Assembly (NCBI GenBank): GCA_900550175.1 | Contig: URQX01000039.1 | Coordinates: 1 to 12,115 of the forward strand | Length of the DNA: 12,115 nt | Origin: an uncultured Veillonella sp. | GTDB lineage: Bacteria > Bacillota > Negativicutes > Veillonellales > Veillonellaceae | Reading direction: 5' to 3' | Shown: one piece after another, positions 6,826 through 12,115 of the stretch | How positions within the stretch are numbered: the stretch's first letter is position 1 | Layout: the number at the start of each line of letters is the position of its first letter | Position numbers and translations under genes: made by a program | The notes under the pieces: generated by a model | What the model saw: only the letters and a program-made list of their open reading frames with translations | Told to the model about the DNA's origin: nothing | The model's database searches: none

Positions 6826-7394
6826 TGACTGATTTAAATCCAATCATTGCAGATCGTTTTACAGAGCATCTTGAAGTTTTTGGCAAAACGATGGAGCATA
6901 TGGATACCATTCAAGAGATTGCCTATCGCTGTAAGGCGGCTTTAGAAAATGGCAATAAAATTTTGTTCTGTGGTAATGGTGGCTCTGCTGCGGACTCTCA
7001 ACATTTAGCAGCAGAATTGATTTGTCGCTTTAAAAAGGAACGACGCTCTTTAGCGGGTATTGCATTGACTACTGATACATCTGCATTAACAGCTATTGCG
7101 AATGACTATGATTTTGAATCTGTTTTTGCACGTCAAGTAGAGGGCTTAGGCCGTACAGGTGATGTTCTCATCGGTATTTCTACATCTGGAAACTCCAAGA
7201 ATGTTGTGAAAGCTGCAGAAATGGCTCGTTCTATTGGTATGCATACCATTGCTTTCACCGGTGAAGGCGGTGGGAAACTAGCTCAATTATGCGACATTAC
7301 GTTGGCTATTCCAAGTAATGTGACAGCTCGTATTCAAGAAATGCATATATTGGCTGGACATATCATGTGTGAGATTATTGAAGAAGATTACTAA
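6825..7394 (+). CDS. gmhA: sedoheptulose-7-phosphate isomerase
   Basis: GmhA carries out the first committed step of ADP-heptose synthesis, turning sedoheptulose 7-phosphate into D-glycero-D-manno-heptose 7-phosphate in the cytosol. The protein is 189 aa, normal for the family, and is a single SIS domain. Visible features are the phosphate-binding NGGSAADSQHLAAEL (51-65) and STSGNSKNV (119-127) loops. The metal and catalytic residues correspond to those of the E. coli enzyme: H60, E64, Q171 and H179. The ATG overlaps the dipeptidase stop by one base (TAATG), with AAGGAG at 6811-6816 inside the upstream gene. A gap of 96 nt then separates it from hldE. The residue pattern distinguishes it from the related DnaA-binding protein DiaA, and the neighbours confirm the assignment. 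Confidence 0.96.
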   Translation: MTDLNPIIADRFTEHLEVFGKTMEHMDTIQEIAYRCKAALENGNKILFCGNGGSAADSQHLAAELICRFKKERRSLAGIALTTDTSALTAIANDYDFESVFARQVEGLGRTGDVLIGISTSGNSKNVVKAAEMARSIGMHTIAFTGEGGGKLAQLCDITLAIPSNVTARIQEMHILAGHIMCEIIEEDY

Positions 7395-7418
7395 CCGTTA
7401 CGGTCTTATTTATAAATA
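7394..7418 (+). other. small hairpin and AT palindrome after gmhA
   Basis: Directly after the gmhA stop, ACCG (7394-7397) pairs with CGGT (7401-7404) around TTA. It is followed by TATTTATAAATA, a perfect 12-bp palindrome (7407-7418). The 4-bp stem is too short for confident termination. The element lies in the first of two 96-nt gaps in the operon. A further inverted repeat, ATACATG (7420-7426) with CATGTAT (7460-7466), spans most of the rest of this gap. Confidence 0.35.
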
Positions 7419-7481
7419 GATACATGTTTGATGCCAAGTATTTTATGTAAGTCGTTATGCATGTATATTGTGGTAAGGAAT

Positions 7482-7487
7482 AGGTGG
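7482..7487 (+). promoter_or_regulatory. ribosome binding site that fixes the hldE start
   Basis: AGGTGG lies just before ATG 7491, with six bases between its AGG core and the start. The reading frame stays open upstream to a TTG at 7428 and ATGs at 7431 and 7461, but none of these has a ribosome site. The extra residues they would add (for example ILCKSLCMYIVVRNRWI) do not resemble the HldE family. Confidence 0.7.
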
Positions 7488-7490
7488 ATT

Positions 7491-8969
7491 ATGATAAATG
7501 CTACCATTAATCAATTTTTAACAAAGCAGCTACCAAATCTAAAGATTGCCGTTATAGGTGATGTTATGGTAGATCGTTATGTTTTTGGTGATGTAAGTCG
7601 TATTTCTCCAGAAGCACCGGTTCCTGTTAACCGTGTGGTAAAGATGAAAGAAGTACTTGGCGGTGCTGGTAATGTTGCGTCGAACTTATCAAATTTAGAT
7701 TGTACAGTATATCTTGGTGCTATTGCTGGTAATGATGACCATGGTCGCTTATTACAACAGTTACTTGAGGCAGACAAGATTGATACAACAGGTTTATTAA
7801 CGAGCGACGATCGTTCTACCATTACCAAGATGCGTATCTTAGGTGACCGTCAACAAATGATGCGTCTTGATTTTGAAACGATTACAGATTTGACGGCTCA
7901 TGAGGAACAGAAACTCTCCACCTGGTTAGAAAATCTTTGCAAAGCCGGTATCGACGGTATTGTTGTTTCTGACTATGGTAAAGGTGTTTGTACACCAACA
8001 TTGCTAAAAAAAATCTTTAGTTTAGCTAAGCAGTATGGCGTACAAACGATTGTAGATCCTAAGGGGGCAGACTGGTCTAAATATAATGGTGCCACCTGCA
8101 TTACACCGAATGTAAAAGAGCTTGGTGAATGTGTGGGCCGTAAATTAGAAAATGATGATCCCACGATTGTTGAGGCTGCGAAGTCAGTATTGGCTAATGT
8201 TGATTTAGAATATATTGTGGCTACACGGTCTGCTAAAGGAATTACTGTTATCGCAAAGGACGGGCGTACATGGCATAATCCGGCTACTCAACAAGAGGTA
8301 TTTGATGTAAGTGGTGCAGGTGATACAGTTGTATCCATGATGATGACATGCCTTGCCAGTGGCTTATCTATGCGTTTAGCATTACATATTGCAAATGGTG
8401 CAGCAGGTATTGTCGTATCTAAGGTTGGTACATATCCAATCCATCGTTCTGAACTATTGGATTTATGGCATTCATATAAGCATAGTGTTCAATCGAAACC
8501 TTTATACTCAAAAGAAGAGATGAAACAGCTTATTACACAATGGCAAAACAAGGGTGAAACTGTTGTGTTTACAAATGGTTGCTTTGATATTCTTCATCGT
8601 GGACATATTACGTACTTACAAGAGGCAGCTCAATTAGGCGATCATTTAATTATTGGTTTGAATTCCGATGCTTCTGTTAGACGCCTAAAAGGGGAAACGC
8701 GTCCCATCGTACGTGAAGAGGATAGAGCAGCATTATTAAGTGCATTGCGTTGTATCGATGGTGTGGTCCTATTCGAAGAGGATACACCAGCTGAACTGTT
8801 AGCTTATTTGCGTCCTAATACGCTTGTTAAGGGCGGCGATTATAAGATAGAAGATATTATTGGACGTGAGTCCGTAGATCATGTAGAGGTGCTTTCATTT
8901 AAAGAAGGTTATTCTACATCAGATATTGTAGGGAAAATAGCTACTATGGCTAAGGAGGGTAAATTATGA
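7491..8969 (+). CDS. hldE: bifunctional heptose-7-phosphate kinase / heptose-1-phosphate adenylyltransferase
   Basis: HldE has two activities: the N-terminal kinase makes heptose 1,7-bisphosphate, and the C-terminal nucleotidyltransferase makes ADP-D,D-heptose after GmhB has acted. From ATG 7491 it has 492 residues, close to the roughly 477 of E. coli HldE. The ribokinase/PfkB domain covers about residues 15-320: VIGDVMVDRY (21-30), GGAGNVASNL (57-66) and DVSGAGD (272-278, with D278 the expected catalytic base). The nucleotidyltransferase domain covers about 340-490: FTNGCFDILHRGH (360-372, the HxGH nucleotide-binding signature), NSDASVRRLKG (391-401) and GYSTSDIV (473-480). Both halves look active. 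The stop overlaps the hldD start by four bases (ATGA). Many organisms split these functions into two genes; here they are fused. Confidence 0.96.
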   Translation: MINATINQFLTKQLPNLKIAVIGDVMVDRYVFGDVSRISPEAPVPVNRVVKMKEVLGGAGNVASNLSNLDCTVYLGAIAGNDDHGRLLQQLLEADKIDTTGLLTSDDRSTITKMRILGDRQQMMRLDFETITDLTAHEEQKLSTWLENLCKAGIDGIVVSDYGKGVCTPTLLKKIFSLAKQYGVQTIVDPKGADWSKYNGATCITPNVKELGECVGRKLENDDPTIVEAAKSVLANVDLEYIVATRSAKGITVIAKDGRTWHNPATQQEVFDVSGAGDTVVSMMMTCLASGLSMRLALHIANGAAGIVVSKVGTYPIHRSELLDLWHSYKHSVQSKPLYSKEEMKQLITQWQNKGETVVFTNGCFDILHRGHITYLQEAAQLGDHLIIGLNSDASVRRLKGETRPIVREEDRAALLSALRCIDGVVLFEEDTPAELLAYLRPNTLVKGGDYKIEDIIGRESVDHVEVLSFKEGYSTSDIVGKIATMAKEGKL

Positions 8970-9931
8970 TTATCGTAACAGGCGGTGCTGGTTTTATTGG
9001 CAGTAATATTGTGAAAGCATTAAATGACCGTGGTCGTACAGATATTCTAATTGTTGATGATCTTACTGATGGTCGTAAAATCCGAAATATTCAAAATTTA
9101 GAATTCTTGGATTATATCGATTGTGATGATTTTGATTGTGCTATTGCTGATGGTACATTTGATGTAGGTCCTATTGAAGTAGTGTTCCATGAAGGTGCTT
9201 GTGCGGACACAATGGAATATAACGGCAAATATATGATGAAGAACAACTATGAAGGTTCTAAAAATCTATTCCACTATTGCCAAGACCGTCGTATTCCATT
9301 CATCTATGCATCCTCTGCATCTACCTATGGTAATGGTACTAATGGTTTCGTAGAAAAACCAGAAGCTGAAGAAGCCCTCAATCCATATGCGTACTCTAAA
9401 TTGTTATTCGACCGTTATGTGCGTAAATATGAAGGTGAGTATACAGCGCAAGTTGTAGGCTTACGTTACTTCAATGTATATGGGCCTAATGAAGCTCATA
9501 AAGATAAAATGGCTTCCTTAGTTCGCCAAATGTTCTACAAAAATAAAGAAACTGGTATTATCAATCTATTTGAAGGTACAGATGGCTACGAAGATGGTGG
9601 TCAAACACGTGACTTTATCTATGTTAAAGACGTAGTTAATGTAAACTTCTATTTCTGGGAACACCCTGAAATTTCTGGTACTTTTAACTGTGGTACAGGT
9701 AATGCTCATAGCTTTAACCAATTTATGCAAGCTGTTATCGACTATAATGGCAAAGGCAAAATTGAATATATTCCGTTCCCAGAGGTATTAAAAGGCAAAT
9801 ACCAAAGCTTTACAGAGGCTGATACTACTAAATTGTTGGCTTCTGGTTATGATAAAGGGTTCCATAAAATGGAAGATGCTGTTAAAGAATATTGTGAATT
9901 ACTCGATAATAACGAAGGGTATTTACGTTAA
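8966..9931 (+). CDS. hldD: ADP-L-glycero-D-manno-heptose 6-epimerase
   Basis: HldD converts ADP-D-glycero-D-manno-heptose to the L-glycero form, the donor for LPS inner-core assembly. It is a 321-aa short-chain dehydrogenase/reductase of the extended type. The NADP-binding glycine motif GGAGFIG is at 6-12. SSASTYG (116-122) and YAYSK (141-145) give the S/Y/K catalytic set, and RYFNVYGPNE (167-176) is followed by HKDKMAS, where K179 matches the extra catalytic lysine of this family. The C-terminal half holds the QTRDFIYVKDVV stretch typical of sugar-nucleotide epimerases. AAGGAGGG (8952-8959) is a strong ribosome site, and the ATG overlaps the hldE stop by four bases. Its own TAA overlaps the gmhB ATG by one base. 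Confidence 0.97.
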   Translation: MIIVTGGAGFIGSNIVKALNDRGRTDILIVDDLTDGRKIRNIQNLEFLDYIDCDDFDCAIADGTFDVGPIEVVFHEGACADTMEYNGKYMMKNNYEGSKNLFHYCQDRRIPFIYASSASTYGNGTNGFVEKPEAEEALNPYAYSKLLFDRYVRKYEGEYTAQVVGLRYFNVYGPNEAHKDKMASLVRQMFYKNKETGIINLFEGTDGYEDGGQTRDFIYVKDVVNVNFYFWEHPEISGTFNCGTGNAHSFNQFMQAVIDYNGKGKIEYIPFPEVLKGKYQSFTEADTTKLLASGYDKGFHKMEDAVKEYCELLDNNEGYLR

Positions 9932-10425
9932 TGCGCAAGGTATTATTTTTAGATCGCGATGGTGTTATCAACAAAGATGTTAGCTATCTATACAAAATTA
10001 GCGATTTAGAATGGGTAGATGGAGCTAAAGCGGCATTGGCTTATGCGTATAGCAAGGGCTATGATCTCATTGTAGTGACTAATCAAAGTGGAGTAGCTAG
10101 AGGTTATTATAAGGAATCTGATGTTCAGATTTTACATGATCACATGGCTCAAGAACTAGATCGTAGTGGGGCACCAATTTTACATTTTTATTATTGCCCT
10201 CACCATAAAGAAGGTTCTGTACCTCTTTATGCCGTCGATTGTGAATGTAGAAAGCCAAAGCCTGGTATGATTAATCAAGCTATTAAGGATTATGATGTAG
10301 ATCCTAAAGATAGTTTTCTTATCGGTGATAGTCAGCGCGACGTTGATGCAGCAGAAGCAGCTGGCGTAAAAGGTTATCTATTTACAGGTACAAATCTGTT
10401 AGATTTTATTAAGACTATTATTTAG
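9931..10425 (+). CDS. gmhB: D-glycero-D-manno-heptose 1,7-bisphosphate 7-phosphatase
   Basis: GmhB removes the 7-phosphate from heptose 1,7-bisphosphate, between the two HldE steps. It is a HAD-superfamily phosphatase of 164 residues, shorter than the 191 of E. coli GmhB but within the bacterial range. The motifs are complete: DRDGVIN (8-14, nucleophile D8 and acid/base D10), TNQSG (50-54), CRKPKPG (106-112) and IGDSQRD (131-137). The zinc-binding loop of this family is present as C89, H91, C104 and C106. It starts within the hldD stop codon (TAATG) and has no strong ribosome site of its own, so translation probably depends on hldD. The related histidinol-phosphate phosphatases share this fold, but the neighbours support GmhB. 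Confidence 0.93.
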   Translation: MRKVLFLDRDGVINKDVSYLYKISDLEWVDGAKAALAYAYSKGYDLIVVTNQSGVARGYYKESDVQILHDHMAQELDRSGAPILHFYYCPHHKEGSVPLYAVDCECRKPKPGMINQAIKDYDVDPKDSFLIGDSQRDVDAAEAAGVKGYLFTGTNLLDFIKTII

Positions 10426-10472
10426 TCTATTATTACCATCACTTTGTTTTACTTTTAACTTATGTCTGTTTT

Positions 10473-10525
10473 AAGGTGAGATAGCGTTGTTTAGGTGTGG
10501 TGTTGTAATTGGGGAGGCTATATGA
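10473..10525 (+). CDS. possible 12-codon leader ORF ahead of the heptosyltransferase gene
   Basis: AAGGTGAG (10473-10480) is a good ribosome-site match six bases before a TTG at 10487. From there 12 codons read MFRCGVVIGEAI if TTG initiates as Met. The TGA (10523-10525) overlaps the heptosyltransferase ATG in an ATGA arrangement. The interval given includes the ribosome site. This geometry would allow translational coupling across the 96-nt gap. A non-ATG start and very short length make it uncertain, and chance is a fair explanation. Confidence 0.25.
10511..10517 (+). promoter_or_regulatory. ribosome binding site that fixes the heptosyltransferase start
   Basis: GGGGAGG lies four bases before ATG 10522. 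An in-frame GTG at 10495 would add nine residues (MWCCNWGGY) and place this ribosome site inside the gene. GT9 enzymes normally begin a few residues before the ILIIKMSSLGD segment, as they do from ATG 10522. Confidence 0.85.
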
Positions 10526-11541
10526 AAGATTACAAGAATATACTCATCATTAAGATGAGTTCTTTAGGTGATGTGATTCATGCATTGCCTACCTTGTATG
10601 CAGTGCGTAAAAACTGGCCTAATGCACATATTACGTGGGCTATTCATGAGCAATTCGCGAGCCTCCTACCTGGTAAACCATGGGTAGATGATGTCATCAT
10701 TATCGATAAGAAACAACTTAAAAAGCCTACCTATTTATGGCAATTACGTAAAGATTTACATAGTCGTCACTTTGATATGACATTGGATTTACAATGTATT
10801 GCGAAGAGCGCCATTGTATCTTTATTATCTGGTGCGCCTGAAAAATATGGCTACTGGGAGCTTCGTGAAGGTAGTAATTTAGTTAATAAAGCTCTAGTAG
10901 GTGACCATAAATACGACCATGTCATTGAACGCTATTTAGATACTGTTCGAGCACTAGGCGGTTATGTAGACAGTATAGAGTTTCCTATGCCGGCCTATGT
11001 AGATTCAGAGAAGTCAATTAAACATAAGTTAGCATGTCATGGCGTTGACGAAGATTATGTTGTTGTTGTCCCTGGCGCTCGTTGGATTGTTAAGGAATGG
11101 CCTCTTCTTAATTTTGGAGAACTATGTATTCGTTTATGTGAATCTGGCAAAAAAGTCGTTATTGCTGGTGCCCCTGATGATGCAGAAAAAGGAGCTTTCA
11201 TAGAAAACTATGTAAAAAATAAGAATCTCATCAATTTGGTAGGATCTACGTCCATGCCAGAGCTCATTGAGTTGATTCGACATTGCGAAATATTCATCAG
11301 TGCTGATACGGGCCCTCTGCATATTGCTAATGCCCTTAAGCGTCCTTTGATTGCTTTATTTGGAACCACATCTCCAAAACGAACTGGGCCATATGGCGGT
11401 AGCCACGTACATCTTATTATTTCACCGACTTCAAAGGCTACACCAGAACAGCCTCTCGTAGATGATCCAGATTGTATGGCTCAAATTCCAGTGGATGCAG
11501 TGTGGTCTGTATATGAACAAGTACTTGGAAAGGAACTGTAA
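10522..11541 (+). CDS. waaC: LPS heptosyltransferase I-like (GT9 family)
   Basis: This is a glycosyltransferase of family GT9 that uses ADP-L,D-heptose to add heptose to the LPS inner core at the cytoplasmic face of the inner membrane. It has 339 residues from ATG 10522. The N-terminal ILIIKMSSLGDVIHALP (7-23) closely follows the WaaC pattern (IVKTSSMGDVLHTLP in E. coli), including the conserved aspartate D17. The central VVVPGARWIVKEWP (181-194) contains the donor-phosphate lysine K191. The donor-binding segment SADTGPLHIANAL (260-272) and LFGTTSPKRTGPYG (279-292) complete the GT-B fold. No membrane segment is visible. A 96-nt gap separates it from gmhB, and its stop overlaps the next GT9 gene by one base. 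Heptosyltransferase I is the best fit, but the acceptor cannot be proved from sequence, hence moderate confidence in the symbol. Confidence 0.85.
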   Translation: MKDYKNILIIKMSSLGDVIHALPTLYAVRKNWPNAHITWAIHEQFASLLPGKPWVDDVIIIDKKQLKKPTYLWQLRKDLHSRHFDMTLDLQCIAKSAIVSLLSGAPEKYGYWELREGSNLVNKALVGDHKYDHVIERYLDTVRALGGYVDSIEFPMPAYVDSEKSIKHKLACHGVDEDYVVVVPGARWIVKEWPLLNFGELCIRLCESGKKVVIAGAPDDAEKGAFIENYVKNKNLINLVGSTSMPELIELIRHCEIFISADTGPLHIANALKRPLIALFGTTSPKRTGPYGGSHVHLIISPTSKATPEQPLVDDPDCMAQIPVDAVWSVYEQVLGKEL

Positions 11542-12115
11542 TGGAACTTGATTATAAACGCATTGTGGTCACCTTTCTTATGCATTTAGGAGATGTTATA
11601 TTAACGACTCCATTTTTAGAAGTGCTTCGTAAAGCAGCACCACATAGTCATATTACGTATGTAATAGATGAAAAGTTACAACAAGTGATGCAATATAATC
11701 CCAATATTGATGAACTGATTGTAGTAGATAAAAAAGGACGTCATAATAGTATTTCTGGACTTAATGAGATTGCTCGTGAGATTAATAAAAAGGGGAAACC
11801 TGATATCGTTATTAATTTACATCCCAATGAACGCACATCTTATTTAGCCTGGAAAATACATGCCCCTATTACAACGGGCATGAGCCATTTCCTATTTAGA
11901 CCATTTATGACTAAGTATACGCGTTTAGATCGTAAAACTCGTCATGCTGCCGACATGTACATCAATGTACTAGAACAATTAGGTGTAACGGATATTTCTA
12001 ACTCTGGTTTACATATTGAAACTTGTGAGGCATGGCGCCGTGAGGCTCAGGAATTCTATGCTAGTCATGGTTTAACAGATAGTGATACGCTCATCGGTTT
12101 TAATATTGGTAGTGC
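11541..12115 (+). CDS. second LPS heptosyltransferase, GT9 family (partial, runs off window)
   Basis: The gene begins at ATG 11541 in a TAATG overlap with the preceding stop and stays open to the window end, giving 191 complete codons. The N-terminus reads RIVVTFLMHLGDVILTTPFL (7-26), with the GD aspartate at D18, the GT9 start. HITYVIDE (37-44) and INLHPNERTSYLAW (91-104) are typical of the first Rossmann domain, and the last residues seen, FNIGS (187-191), match the start of the central N-P-G-A-like motif. The donor-binding half lies outside the window. It is clearly a diverged relative of the upstream gene and probably adds a later heptose (WaaF- or WaaQ-like). Which one cannot be decided from this fragment. 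No separate ribosome site is evident beyond AAAGGAA (11529-11535), so coupling to the upstream gene is likely. Confidence 0.88.
   Translation, partial: MELDYKRIVVTFLMHLGDVILTTPFLEVLRKAAPHSHITYVIDEKLQQVMQYNPNIDELIVVDKKGRHNSISGLNEIAREINKKGKPDIVINLHPNERTSYLAWKIHAPITTGMSHFLFRPFMTKYTRLDRKTRHAADMYINVLEQLGVTDISNSGLHIETCEAWRREAQEFYASHGLTDSDTLIGFNIGS

Noticed and set aside
7428..7490. N-terminal extension of HldE from TTG 7428 or ATG 7431/7461
   Set aside because: No ribosome site for any of these starts, and the extra residues do not match the family.

Overview
The window reads as ordinary chromosomal DNA from a low-GC diderm Firmicute (Negativicutes), most likely Veillonella or a close relative. 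This is inferred from three things seen together: AT-rich sequence, a full-length single-chain pyruvate carboxylase with very regular, highly expressed-type codon use, and a complete ADP-heptose/LPS inner-core cluster. LPS genes in a Firmicute-like background point to Negativicutes, and pyruvate carboxylase fits the lactate-to-propionate metabolism of Veillonella. The genus is not proven by the sequence. Every gene I can support lies on the + strand.

Layout: (1) 111-1457, an M18 metallo-aminopeptidase. (2) 1458-1742, an AT-rich spacer holding a 14-bp palindrome, a small hairpin, a plausible promoter and a leader of about 145 nt. (3) 1743-5189, pyruvate carboxylase, closed by a large two-tier intrinsic terminator (5221-5298). 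(4) A new transcription unit starting about 5318 and running out of the window: nrdR, an M19 dipeptidase, gmhA, hldE, hldD, gmhB, a WaaC-like heptosyltransferase and the 5' part of a second heptosyltransferase. Most junctions in unit 4 overlap by 1 or 4 bases or are very short. The exceptions are two 96-nt gaps, in front of hldE and in front of the waaC-like gene. I saw no terminator inside this unit.

The LPS genes form one pathway. GmhA converts sedoheptulose 7-phosphate to D,D-heptose 7-phosphate. The HldE kinase domain makes the 1,7-bisphosphate and GmhB removes the 7-phosphate. The HldE nucleotidyltransferase domain makes ADP-D,D-heptose, HldD epimerises it to ADP-L,D-heptose, and the two GT9 enzymes add heptose to the LPS inner core. 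NrdR (ribonucleotide reductase repressor) and the dipeptidase sit at the head of the same probable operon with no obvious biochemical link to it.

I found no phage, IS element, CRISPR array, tRNA, rRNA or clearly new system. The items most worth checking are a G8 tract in the aminopeptidase active-site region, the two-tier terminator, a short leader ORF coupled to the waaC-like gene, partial NrdR-box-like sequences at the nrdR promoter, and the nrdR-dipeptidase-heptose gene order.
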